NCBI RefSeq assembly: GCF_039414295.1
Contig: NZ_JBCITM010000003.1
Coordinates: 248,001-312,000 of the forward strand
Source: Anoxynatronum sibiricum
Lineage (GTDB): Bacteria > Bacillota > Clostridia > Peptostreptococcales > Tindalliaceae
Direction: 5' to 3'
DNA: 64,000 bases
Part shown: positions 15,893 to 24,110 of the stretch, piece by piece
Layout: each line of letters begins with the position of its first letter
How positions within the stretch are numbered: position 1 is the stretch's first letter
Notes under the pieces: model-generated
The model's database searches: none
Told to the model about the DNA's origin: nothing
The model's input: only the letters and a program-made list of their open reading frames with translations
Program-made: the position numbers and the translations under genes

Positions 15893-16180
15893 GTGCTGGT
15901 GGTGGGAATTTGCAGTTTTGATTTATTACTTCACGAAGGGGCTTCCCTGAAAGAAAAGAGGATGATTGTTAAGAGTCTGATGAAACGCGTTTCCAGTCGA
16001 TATAATGTTTCTGTGGCTGAAATCGACAAGCAGGATAAGTGGCAAATTGCCGTCATCGGATTCAGCTGTGTGGGAAATGATCGCCGGCATGTGGAGCGTA
16101 TGCTTCAGGAAGTACTTCGATTTATTGAAGCGGATGGCAGAGGTGAAGTCATGAATATTGAGCGGGAAATGATTACATAA
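15893..16180 (+). CDS. DUF503 family protein (YlxP-like)
   Basis: A small protein of about 95 residues: VVGICSFDLLLHEGASLKEKRMIVKSLMKRVSSRYNVSVAEID, then WQIAVIGFSCVGNDRRHVERMLQEVLRFIE. This is the full DUF503 pattern. B. subtilis YlxP sits beside ribosome-assembly genes, but its function is unproven. The start is uncertain among GTG codons at 15884, 15893 and 15899. GAGGTG at 15881-15886 best supports 15893, and homologues begin near MVVGIC. It lies between queG and nth in a tight run. Confidence 0.88.
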   Translation: MLVVGICSFDLLLHEGASLKEKRMIVKSLMKRVSSRYNVSVAEIDKQDKWQIAVIGFSCVGNDRRHVERMLQEVLRFIEADGRGEVMNIEREMIT

Positions 16181-16205
16181 CTGATGAGGAATGGGAGCGG
16201 AAACC

Positions 16206-16877
16206 ATGAGTTCGGGAATGAAACTAAAAAAAGTAGCGCTGCTGAAGAAACAAGCTGTTTCAGAGGCCCTTGAAATTCTGGAAGCCACTTATCCATCGGC
16301 AGAAAGTGAGCTGGATTTCACTAACTCTTTTGAATGTCTGGTGGCCACCATGCTGTCGGCCCAGTGCACCGACCAGCGCGTTAACCTCATTACCGCCACA
16401 CTTTTCAAAGAAATCAAAGGGCCTGAAGATGTGGTACAATTAAGTGAAGAAGAGTTACAGCAGAAAATCCGAAGCTGCAACTACTATAAAACCAAGAGCA
16501 AGCATCTGCTGGCTGCCTGCCAACAGCTATTGGCTCAACACAATGGGTTCATTCCCAATAACCGGGAAGCGTTAATGGCTTTGCCCGGAGTTGGCAGAAA
16601 AACAGCTAATGTGGTCCTCAGCAATGCTTTTGGTGTACCGGCCCTGGCTGTCGACACACATGTTTTCAGAGTGTCTAACCGATTGGGACTTGTACGTGCA
16701 GGGGATCCGCTTGAAACTGAGCAACAGCTGATGAAAACTGTTCCCCGTGATAAATGGTCAGCAGCACACCACTGGCTGATTCTCCACGGGCGTCGAGTCT
16801 GTCATGCCCGCAAACCCAATTGCATCAGCTGCCCACTCAACCATCTGTGTCCCACCTTTACAGTATCTAAACAATAA
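16206..16877 (+). CDS. nth: Endonuclease III
   Basis: DNA glycosylase/AP lyase for oxidised pyrimidines. The helix-hairpin-helix LPGVGRKTANVVL carries the catalytic Lys (about residue 120), and VDTHVFRVSNRLGL carries the catalytic Asp (about 138). The C-terminal 4Fe-4S loop is C-X6-C-X2-C-X5-C (CHARKPNCISCPLNHLC). Also typical is MLSAQCTDQRVN. ATG 16206 has GGAGCGG five bases upstream; the in-frame ATG 16191 overlaps that site. The 223-residue length is normal. With xth at 7.4 kb it supplies base-excision repair. Confidence 0.96.
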   Translation: MSSGMKLKKVALLKKQAVSEALEILEATYPSAESELDFTNSFECLVATMLSAQCTDQRVNLITATLFKEIKGPEDVVQLSEEELQQKIRSCNYYKTKSKHLLAACQQLLAQHNGFIPNNREALMALPGVGRKTANVVLSNAFGVPALAVDTHVFRVSNRLGLVRAGDPLETEQQLMKTVPRDKWSAAHHWLILHGRRVCHARKPNCISCPLNHLCPTFTVSKQ

Positions 16878-16919
16878 TGGCAATGAGCGATATCAGCATC
16901 GGCGAAGGAGGTATATCCT

Positions 16920-19100
16920 GTGAAAAGAAGAAAGTCAAAAAAATCCGGTCAGGCACCAAGCCTCTTCGCGCTTGATATCGGTACCCGAAGCGTGGTTGGC
17001 ATGCTGGGACACTTGCATGAACGGCGCCTGGTCATCGATCACACCGCCATGATTTTTCATGAAAGTCGCGCCATGTTTGACGGCCAGATTCATGACATTG
17101 ACAAAGTGGCTCAGGTGATTAAGCAAGTAAAGCAGCAACTTGAAAAAAGATCAAAGCAAACCCTGTCGGAAGTGACGATTGCTGCTGCCGGTCGAGCTCT
17201 GCAAACAGTGACACTTGAATGGGAAACTCAACTGGATGAATTGCAGGCAGTGACACAGGCACAGGTGCATCAACTTGAACTTGAGGCACTCCAACAAGCG
17301 CAATATATGCTGCAGGAAGATCTTCAAGAGGACACCCGATATTTCTGTGTGGGTCACTCGGTGATTCATTATGCCATTGATGGTGCTGTTGTGACCAATC
17401 CCACCGGACATCACGGCCGTCGCATCAAAGTGCATCTAATTGCCACTTTTTTGCCCAAAATGGTAGTGGACAGCCTTTATACGGCTGTTTCAAAAGCAGG
17501 TCTTGAGGTAGTGTACATGACCCTCGAGCCTATTGCAGCTATTGAAGTGGCAGTCCCGGAAAACGCCCGGTTGCTGAACATTGCCCTGGTGGATGTGGGA
17601 GCTGGCACTTCCGATATGGCCATTACCCGTGATGGAACGATTATTGCTTATGGCATGAGCGCGGTGGCAGGAGATGAAATAACAGAATTACTGGCCAAAG
17701 AAGAAATGCTGGATTTTGATGGAGCCGAGCAACTGAAGTGTCGTTTGAATATGGAAGAAAGTCATTATTATACCGATATATTTGGTTTTCAGCAGGAAAA
17801 AAGCACCCCCGAGCTACTGAAACAGATTCAGCCAGCCATTCAGGTGGTGGCAGGAGAAATTGCAGCCGGTATTCTCGAAAAAAACGGAAAAAAACCCAGT
17901 GCTGTGTTTCTGATTGGTGGAGGCAGTCAAATTCCAGGATTACCTCAGGCGCTGGGTCAGCAGTTGGAGTTACCGCCGGAACGAGTGGCGGTACGTCATA
18001 TAGGACAGATTGCAGATTTGGAGTATAATGCTTCACTTGATCTTGGCCCTGAAGGTGTCACTCCTATAGGGATTCTTAAAAAGGCGTTGGTGGCACGGCA
18101 AAAAGACTTTTTTGAAGTGGAAGTCAATGGCCGCCAGGTACGCATGTTTCAGACCCGGCGACTGTGCATCAAAGATGCACTGGCAGCTGTGCAATACGAC
18201 CCGCAGCAGTTGGTACCCCGCAGGGGTGAAGGCATAGATGTGACAGTGAATGGTCAGTCCATGCGGCTTTATGGCGAATACGGTGAAGCGGCAGTTATAT
18301 TTTTGAATGGACAGGCTGCCAATCTTGAATCAGAAATTCATCAGGGAGACAAGATCTTGATTCAGCCAGCCACTTCAGGAAAAAAACGACGGGCGCTGAT
18401 TAAAGAGGTGGTACCGTCGGAAATGATCTGTCAGGTGGAAGGCATAAAACGCTCACTGATTGTGAATATGACTTTGAACGGCCAGCAGGTGGAACGAAGT
18501 GACATCTTACTGAATCAGGGAGATGCCATTGGGTATGATACATTATATACAGTTGAAGATTGTTGTCAGTTTTATCAATTGACTGGTAATGCATCAGATT
18601 TTCGTGTCAATGGAATGCCTGCAACTGGAAGAACATCCCTGCAGGCGGGAGATGCATTGGAAAATGTCAATCGTTCATCGGACACGATCTCAGCAAATGC
18701 GTTTGAAGCAAAACCAGTAAAGGCAGCTGACCCACTACACAATGAAAGAAACATCGAGAAGATTGAGCCATCAGCAGCCTCGAGTTTGGAAAACCCGAAG
18801 GTAACAATGGAAGCTGACATCATGCGTTTCAACATCCAGTACAATGGCGCGCCTTTAACCATTGAAACTGAGAAAAAAACACTGGTGTTTATTGATCTGT
18901 TTGATTATGTTGATTTTGACCGAAGTGATGTTCAGGGGAAATTGGTTCTCACCCATAATGGTCGTCCGGCGGAGTATACTGCCGTCATTAACAGTGGGGA
19001 TGATATTTGGGTATACTGGGACCAGGAAACTTATGCGGCATCATCGGGAAAGAAGGGGTCGAAAAATGACGCAGGAAAGCTCACAAAAAACAACCATTAA
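16920..19100 (+). CDS. Large FtsA-like (actin-fold) protein with C-terminal extension
   Basis: A 726-residue protein. The first ~390 residues have the FtsA/PilM actin fold: phosphate-1 loop ALDIGTRSVVG (18-28), phosphate-2 VDVGAGTSDMAI (about 222-233) and adenosine loop LIGGGSQIPGL (about 338-348). The remaining ~330 residues contain at least three small repeated beta-rich units that start with VEVNGRQVRMF, VTVNGQSMRLY and VTMEADIMRFNIQYNGAPL, perhaps beta-grasp folds. It differs from the cell-division FtsA in length and in lacking an obvious C-terminal amphipathic FtsZ-contact helix. Such proteins occur in Clostridia. GGAGGTATATCCT precedes GTG 16920. It overlaps the VanW-like gene by 35 bases, suggesting a shared envelope function. 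Confidence 0.85.
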   Translation: MKRRKSKKSGQAPSLFALDIGTRSVVGMLGHLHERRLVIDHTAMIFHESRAMFDGQIHDIDKVAQVIKQVKQQLEKRSKQTLSEVTIAAAGRALQTVTLEWETQLDELQAVTQAQVHQLELEALQQAQYMLQEDLQEDTRYFCVGHSVIHYAIDGAVVTNPTGHHGRRIKVHLIATFLPKMVVDSLYTAVSKAGLEVVYMTLEPIAAIEVAVPENARLLNIALVDVGAGTSDMAITRDGTIIAYGMSAVAGDEITELLAKEEMLDFDGAEQLKCRLNMEESHYYTDIFGFQQEKSTPELLKQIQPAIQVVAGEIAAGILEKNGKKPSAVFLIGGGSQIPGLPQALGQQLELPPERVAVRHIGQIADLEYNASLDLGPEGVTPIGILKKALVARQKDFFEVEVNGRQVRMFQTRRLCIKDALAAVQYDPQQLVPRRGEGIDVTVNGQSMRLYGEYGEAAVIFLNGQAANLESEIHQGDKILIQPATSGKKRRALIKEVVPSEMICQVEGIKRSLIVNMTLNGQQVERSDILLNQGDAIGYDTLYTVEDCCQFYQLTGNASDFRVNGMPATGRTSLQAGDALENVNRSSDTISANAFEAKPVKAADPLHNERNIEKIEPSAASSLENPKVTMEADIMRFNIQYNGAPLTIETEKKTLVFIDLFDYVDFDRSDVQGKLVLTHNGRPAEYTAVINSGDDIWVYWDQETYAASSGKKGSKNDAGKLTKNNH

Positions 19101-20511
19101 AAAAGTAATTCTGGGAATTGGCCTGGGTATTTTAACAGGTCTCATTGTAGCAGGTGCAGCCACTGGTGTTTTTGTTCATCGCACCCTCAGTCAGCCCACC
19201 ATCTATGCCACGGTACTGATTGAGGGATTGCCGGTAGACGGCCTGACGAGTGATGAAGCCAAAGATCAGCTGGAAGCACATATGGCTTCCCGTATACAGG
19301 AGTCGACTTTGACATTCAGACATAATCATCAAGAGTGGGAGATGCCTTACACTTCGCTGGGCTTTCATTATGATTATGATCAGGCAGTTCAGGAAGCAAT
19401 GGCACTTGGCCGCAGGGGAACAATGCTGGACCGGATGACTGATATCAGGCGGATGCGTGAGCAACCGGTACGATTGTTTCTTGACCATGGCTATGAAGAG
19501 ATGCAGCTGAGAGGTTTTCTTGAAGACATTGCTCAGGAAATATTTATTGAACAGTATCCGGCAGAAATACGCAGGGAAAACGGTGCTTTTATAGTTTCGC
19601 CTGAAAAACAGGGCCTTTCCCTGAATTTGGAAGAAACCCTTCAGCAGGCTCATCAGCGAATGACAAATCTTGAAGACACCCCAGTGCATCTGGTTGTGAC
19701 AGAGCACTTCGTGTATCCAACAGCTGCAGACCTGCGTCAGATCGAAACGGTGATCAGTGAATACAGTACCACTTTCAATGCTGGTGATGCAGGACGAACA
19801 GCTAATTTGCGTCAGGGATCCAGCAGTATTGACGGTAAACTATTATTACCGGGCGATGTTTTTTCTTTTAACGAAACCACCGGGCCCCGTATTGCTTCTG
19901 CCGGTTACCAGGAAGCACCTGTGATTCTAATGGGAGAACTGGTGCCGGGGATAGGAGGTGGCATTTGCCAGGTTTCCACCACCCTTTACAATGCAGTGAT
20001 ACGTGCAGACCTGCAGGTGGTGGAGCGCACCAACCATTCACTGCCTGTGTCGTATGTGCCTCGTGGACAGGACGCCACAGTAGCTTTTGGGTCCCTCGAT
20101 TTTCGTTTCGCCAACAATGAAGATAGTCCCATTTTTGTTGAAAGTGAAGTGAGGGGAAATCGTCTATATGTTCGCATTTTCGGAAAAAGTGCTGACCGAC
20201 CCGACATTGAACTGGCCTCCCAGGTGGTACAAGTTGTTGAACCCTCCAGTGAAACCCGTTATGACAATACCCTGTACGAAGGTGAAACACAGGTGGAGAG
20301 GGAAGCCAAAACTGGTTATCGAGTTGTGACACACAAAATATATCGGGAAAATGGCCGGGAGATTCGGCGCGAAGAAATTTCACGGGATTATTATCGGCCT
20401 GTGAATGGTATCATTTTACAAGGAACGAAACCCCGCCCAGTCAATGACTGGTTTTTCAGTGAACCGGAAGAAATGCCCGGCGGGCAGGAATCATCGTATC
20501 AGGGAGGTTGA
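19066..20511 (+). CDS. VanW-family protein with C-terminal G5 domain
   Basis: An envelope protein of 481 residues. One N-terminal membrane anchor (about 13-37) is followed by a peptidoglycan-binding-like region (IEGLPVDGLTSDEAKDQL, about 52-69). The VanW domain is about 230-380 (RTANLRQGSSSIDGKLLLPGDVFSFNETTGPR...PGIGGGICQVSTTLYNAV). A G5-like module closes it (ETRYDNTLYEGETQVEREAKTGYRVVTHKIY). I use ATG 19066 with AAGAAGGGG before it; the upstream extension of the frame lies inside the FtsA-like gene. The function of VanW domains is unproven, although they occur beside glycopeptide-resistance and cell-wall genes. It is followed directly by the DUF2225 gene. Confidence 0.9.
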   Translation: MTQESSQKTTIKKVILGIGLGILTGLIVAGAATGVFVHRTLSQPTIYATVLIEGLPVDGLTSDEAKDQLEAHMASRIQESTLTFRHNHQEWEMPYTSLGFHYDYDQAVQEAMALGRRGTMLDRMTDIRRMREQPVRLFLDHGYEEMQLRGFLEDIAQEIFIEQYPAEIRRENGAFIVSPEKQGLSLNLEETLQQAHQRMTNLEDTPVHLVVTEHFVYPTAADLRQIETVISEYSTTFNAGDAGRTANLRQGSSSIDGKLLLPGDVFSFNETTGPRIASAGYQEAPVILMGELVPGIGGGICQVSTTLYNAVIRADLQVVERTNHSLPVSYVPRGQDATVAFGSLDFRFANNEDSPIFVESEVRGNRLYVRIFGKSADRPDIELASQVVQVVEPSSETRYDNTLYEGETQVEREAKTGYRVVTHKIYRENGREIRREEISRDYYRPVNGIILQGTKPRPVNDWFFSEPEEMPGGQESSYQGG

Positions 20512-20513
20512 TC

Positions 20514-21212
20514 ATGGACAAATACTTATACGACAAGGACTTGATGTGTCCTGTCTGCAGTAAAAAATTCACCACCAAAAAAGTGCGACTTCGCAAAATA
20601 CCTGTGGACAAAAAAGACCCGGACTTTCATATCTGGTACAAAGACATCAATCCCATTTTTTATAATGTATGGGTCTGTCCCAATTGTGGATTTAGTGTAA
20701 CAGAAAGCGAGCATAAACCATTAAACTTGGATCAAAAGGGTTTGATTCTTAAACAAATCAGTTCAAAATGGCAGAAACGAGATTTTGGCGGTGAACGAAC
20801 CCACGCACAGGCCATTGAAACCCATAAACTGGCAATGCTCACCGGTACGTTGCTGGGCAAAACAAATGGATATCTGGGGAGTTTATGCTTGCGACTGGCA
20901 TGGCTCTACCGGGAAGCCGAAAACAAATCCCTTGAAAAAGTACACCTGAAACACGCCCTCGATCATCTTGAAGTGGCTTACACCAATGAATCTTTTCCCG
21001 TTGCAGGACTGGATGAGATATCTTTAGCGTATTTAATTGGTGAACTGAAACGCATGCTGGGCGAGCCAAAAGAAGCGATCTTCTGGTACAACCGGGCCTT
21101 GGAACACCCGGATATAAAGCACAAGCGGCTGATTCAACTGAAGGCACGGGATCAATGGCAAGCAGCCAAAGAAGAATATAATCTGCTTAAGGAGCGGATG
21201 AAAGATGCCTAA
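20514..21212 (+). CDS. DUF2225 family protein (zinc-ribbon and TPR-like helices)
   Basis: A 232-residue protein with a two-part zinc ribbon at the N-terminus (CPVCSKKF near residue 13 and CPNCGFS near 62). A helical, TPR-like C-terminal half follows, containing LGSLCLRLAWLYREAENK and LAYLIGELKRMLGEPKEAIFWYNRAL. This is the DUF2225 family of Firmicutes, whose function is unknown. ATG 20514 follows GGGAGGTTGATC; the TTG at 20508 is less likely. The gene overlaps ogt by eight bases. Confidence 0.9.
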   Translation: MDKYLYDKDLMCPVCSKKFTTKKVRLRKIPVDKKDPDFHIWYKDINPIFYNVWVCPNCGFSVTESEHKPLNLDQKGLILKQISSKWQKRDFGGERTHAQAIETHKLAMLTGTLLGKTNGYLGSLCLRLAWLYREAENKSLEKVHLKHALDHLEVAYTNESFPVAGLDEISLAYLIGELKRMLGEPKEAIFWYNRALEHPDIKHKRLIQLKARDQWQAAKEEYNLLKERMKDA

Positions 21213-21747
21213 ATACTATTACGGATCAATTGACTGGAACCAGCAGCCGGTGACACTGATTGCCTCAGAAACTGGTTTGGCCGCCTTGGAGTTCAAACGA
21301 CTGGCAGATATGGATCTTTGCAGATTTGAAGAAAAACCGATGGAAGATTCGGTAAGAATAACCCCTTACCTGAAACAGGTAGAAGCTTACTTTAAAGGGA
21401 AACAACATCAGTTTGACCTGCCTTTGGATTTTCAGGGAACCGACTTTCAGATGCGAATCTGGCGTTTTTTGACCACCATTCCCTATGGAAAAGTGGCCAG
21501 CTATCAACAGGCCGCCCAAGCTGCAGGCAATGAAAAGGCAGTGAGAGCAGCTGGTATGGCCAATAACAAAAACCCTATTTCGGTTGTGATCCCCTGTCAT
21601 CGTGTGGTGGGAAAAAATGGTTCGCTGACAGGCTATGGTGGAGGCCTTCAGATTAAAGAAGCTTTACTGAAACTTGAGGGCATTCAAATTGATGAAGGAC
21701 GCATCAGGGAGGCATCTGTATGGTTGAAAACACCGGCATCACGCTAG
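21205..21747 (+). CDS. ogt: Methylated-DNA--protein-cysteine methyltransferase
   Basis: Suicide repair protein that removes alkyl groups from O6-alkylguanine. The active-site signature IPCHRVVG is present (cysteine at about residue 130), preceded by the helix-turn-helix region IPYGKVASYQQAAQAAGNEKAVRAAGMANNKNP and followed by GGGLQIKEALLKLEG. It has 180 residues and a normal N-terminal domain, with no AdaA fusion. Its end overlaps cobU by 28 bases, so transcription of the cobU run probably starts at or before this gene. Confidence 0.95.
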   Translation: MPKYYYGSIDWNQQPVTLIASETGLAALEFKRLADMDLCRFEEKPMEDSVRITPYLKQVEAYFKGKQHQFDLPLDFQGTDFQMRIWRFLTTIPYGKVASYQQAAQAAGNEKAVRAAGMANNKNPISVVIPCHRVVGKNGSLTGYGGGLQIKEALLKLEGIQIDEGRIREASVWLKTPASR

Positions 21748-22328
21748 TCACTGGAGGTGCACGAAGTGGCAAGAGTCGTTTCGGCGAAGGTCTTTTTAAG
21801 AAGAAAAGCGACAAAGTGCTCTACATAGCCACGGCAAAAGCCTATGATGACGAGATGCGGCTGCGCATTCAACGTCATCGGCAGCAAAGACCGTCTTCCT
21901 GGGAAACGCTGGAAGCCTATTATGGGTTTCGCCAATGCCTTCCAGCCTGGCAGGGAAAAGTGGAAGGTATTATATTGGACTGTATCACATTGATGATCAC
22001 CCATCTCATGCTGGAAAATGCTCCCGAAAACTGGGAATCATTGACACCGGAAGCACTGACTGCATTGGAAGCCCGTGTTGACAGAGAGATGAATGAGTTG
22101 GTGAAAGTTCTCCGGGAGATGCAGGTGCCAGCGGTGTTGATTACCAATGAGGTGGGCATGGGCATAGTTCCCGGTGACAAAATGTCCCGGGATTTTCGTG
22201 ATATTGCAGGCAGGGTGAATCAACGCCTGGCAGAAGCGGCTGATCAAGTGTTTTTGGTGGTTTCCGGCATTCCCCTCTGCTTGAAGAATGCCGCATCAAC
22301 CGACCCCACAACCCTGTCAATCGATTGA
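21720..22328 (+). CDS. cobU: Adenosylcobinamide kinase / adenosylcobinamide-phosphate guanylyltransferase
   Basis: Bifunctional enzyme that phosphorylates adenosylcobinamide and then attaches GMP, the first steps of nucleotide-loop assembly. The P-loop is GGARSGKSRFGE (12-23), followed by YIATAKAYDDEMRLRIQRHRQQRPSSWETLEA. The RHRxxRPxxWxTxE block holds the guanylylated His. The end region ITNEVGMGIVPGDKMSRDFRDIAGRVNQRLAEAADQVFLVVSGIP is typical. The length of 202 residues is slightly long. GGGAGG at 21706-21711 supports ATG 21720 inside ogt. Confidence 0.96.
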   Translation: MVENTGITLVTGGARSGKSRFGEGLFKKKSDKVLYIATAKAYDDEMRLRIQRHRQQRPSSWETLEAYYGFRQCLPAWQGKVEGIILDCITLMITHLMLENAPENWESLTPEALTALEARVDREMNELVKVLREMQVPAVLITNEVGMGIVPGDKMSRDFRDIAGRVNQRLAEAADQVFLVVSGIPLCLKNAASTDPTTLSID

Positions 22329-22375
22329 ATCTGTCTGCAGCTTATGCGCTGGAGAAAATGAAGGGGTGAGACGGG

Positions 22376-23110
22376 ATGTTCAACAGATTTTTACATGCCC
22401 TCCAGTTTTTAACGATTCTTCCAGTTCCCACTCAATCAGTGTCAGATGATACCTACCATCAAACCATGGGATGGTATTCCGCTGCAGGCATCGTCATTGG
22501 ATTAATGACGGCCGGCATTTACTGGCTGATAGTTCAACAGTTACCAGTGCAGATGGGTGTGCTGACAGCCCTTTTCTTCCAATTTTTCTTGACAGGTGGT
22601 TTGCATTTGGATGGTTTGGCTGATACCTTTGATGGGTGCATGAGTGGCCGTGATCGAAATCGCAAACTGGAAATTATGAAAGACAGCCGATTGGGGACTC
22701 ATGGAGCCCTGATTTTACTTTTTGTTCTGCTGTTTAAACTGACTGCATACACAGCTCTGCCTGGTCATCTGCGAGTTACCTGCCTGGTTCTCGCACCTGT
22801 TATGGGAAGACTGGCGCTGGTGTTGGGTGCCTGGAAAAGTGTATATGCCCGTGAAAATGGGCTGGGAAATCTATTCATTGGGAAGATCACTTTGTTTGAG
22901 GTTATTTTGGCACTGGGAGTGTGCATGGGAGCATTAGTGGCGACCCGTCAAATTGCTATGGGAGGTGCACTCCTGGCGATACTAATGACAGTTGCGCTTG
23001 GACGCCATATTATCACTCGTTTGCTTGGCGGCATGACAGGCGATACGCTGGGTGCGCTGAGTGAAATATCAGAAGTTGTATTTTTGATGATAGTCTTGCT
23101 GGCTCATTGA
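22376..23110 (+). CDS. cobS: Adenosylcobinamide-GDP ribazoletransferase (cobalamin synthase)
   Basis: Integral membrane enzyme that joins alpha-ribazole (phosphate) to adenosylcobinamide-GDP. The family signature GGLHLDGLADTFDGCMSGRDRNRKLEIMKDSRLGTHG lies at about residues 78-114 and includes the acidic metal-binding motif. Around it are five to six hydrophobic helices, and the end LLGGMTGDTLGALSEISEVVFLM is also conserved. It has 244 residues. AAGGGG precedes ATG 22376 by about ten bases. Confidence 0.96.
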   Translation: MFNRFLHALQFLTILPVPTQSVSDDTYHQTMGWYSAAGIVIGLMTAGIYWLIVQQLPVQMGVLTALFFQFFLTGGLHLDGLADTFDGCMSGRDRNRKLEIMKDSRLGTHGALILLFVLLFKLTAYTALPGHLRVTCLVLAPVMGRLALVLGAWKSVYARENGLGNLFIGKITLFEVILALGVCMGALVATRQIAMGGALLAILMTVALGRHIITRLLGGMTGDTLGALSEISEVVFLMIVLLAH

Positions 23111-23163
23111 ATTGAACAGGGCATGCATATCATAATCAGACAACATCAAGAGGAGTGAAACAG

Positions 23164-23802
23164 ATGAAGATCATGCTCATCAGGCATGGTGAAACCAACC
23201 ACAACCTGGAAAATCGAATGAGTGGCTGGACAGAAGCAGTTCTCAGTGACAAGGGAATCCGGCAGGCAGAAGCACTTGGAAGATGCCTGGCAGGAGAAAA
23301 TCCTGATAAGGTCATCACCAGCGGCATGAAAAGAACTGATCACACAGCACAACTGGTCTTTCCCACAGCATTGCAGCAAAATCGGATAGAGATCATGGAA
23401 AATCTGAAAGAAATGCATTTTGGCACCTTAGAAGGAATGACCATGGATGAAATTCGCGATCAACATACCGATGAATACACACAGCTGATGGAAAAACGTG
23501 GCCGGTATACATTTCCGGGTGGGGAGAGTCTATACAGCTTTCACCATCGGGTAAGTGAAGCGGCGAAGGAACTGTTAATCTGTTCAAAAAAAGCAAATGC
23601 CTGCCAAATAGCCGTTGTGGCACATTCCGGCACGATTCGAAGTCTGCTGGCTCACTGGATTGCCAATGACTGGCAGGCTCACTGGCGTTTTCAAATTGAC
23701 CACTGCAGTATCAGTGTGATTTCTTTTCATGACACATTTCCCGTCTTGCAAGGATGTAATGATACTCACCATCTTACAGATCTGAATGATTTATCGGGTT
23801 GA
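23164..23802 (+). CDS. cobC: Histidine phosphatase family protein, probable alpha-ribazole phosphatase
   Basis: Phosphoglycerate-mutase-like phosphatase. The catalytic RHGETNHN has His8, EMHFGTLEGMTMDEI is the family acid region, and VVAHSGTIRSLL carries the second His. Its place right after cobU-cobS suggests CobC, which dephosphorylates alpha-ribazole phosphate, but the same fold serves many substrates. ATG 23164 follows AGGAGTGAAACAG; a GTG nine bases earlier overlaps that ribosome site. About 60 bases separate it from the cobalamin riboswitch. Confidence 0.82.
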   Translation: MKIMLIRHGETNHNLENRMSGWTEAVLSDKGIRQAEALGRCLAGENPDKVITSGMKRTDHTAQLVFPTALQQNRIEIMENLKEMHFGTLEGMTMDEIRDQHTDEYTQLMEKRGRYTFPGGESLYSFHHRVSEAAKELLICSKKANACQIAVVAHSGTIRSLLAHWIANDWQAHWRFQIDHCSISVISFHDTFPVLQGCNDTHHLTDLNDLSG

Positions 23803-23861
23803 CAGTGAAGTGTTTTCAATGGTAGGCTGAGATTGATTTCAAACTGAATATATTTAACTCA

Positions 23862-24028
23862 AGAGTGATGCTTGTATGGAAGCAGAGAGGGAAGCTGGTG
23901 TAAATCCGGCACGGTCGCGCCACTGTGAGGGGGAGCTGGCTGCACAAGTCACTGGAGAACTACTTCCGGGAAGACGCAGCACAGGCAATGAACCCAAGTC
24001 AGGAAACCTGCTCATGAAATAATGACGG
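23862..24028 (+). promoter_or_regulatory. Cobalamin riboswitch
   Basis: The B12-aptamer core is clear: GGGAAGCTGGTGTAAATCC (23890-23907), CGGTCGC and the B12 box GCCACTGT (23919-23926), then AAGTCAGGAAACCTGC (23997-24012). It sits ahead of btuF and should shut down the btuF-btuC-btuD-cobQ-cbiB-cobD transcript when adenosylcobalamin is plentiful. After the aptamer, CCTG-CGCGAAA-CAGG and a T7 run (24034-24061) could form the expression platform. I could not define a terminator/antiterminator pair with certainty, nor a clear promoter before the aptamer. Confidence 0.93.
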
Positions 24029-24110
24029 CTTGCCTGCGCGAAACAGGTGACTGGTTTTTTTGTGATGAAGACGGATAACTGAAGATGAATCGAGAAACGA
24101 GGAGAACGAT

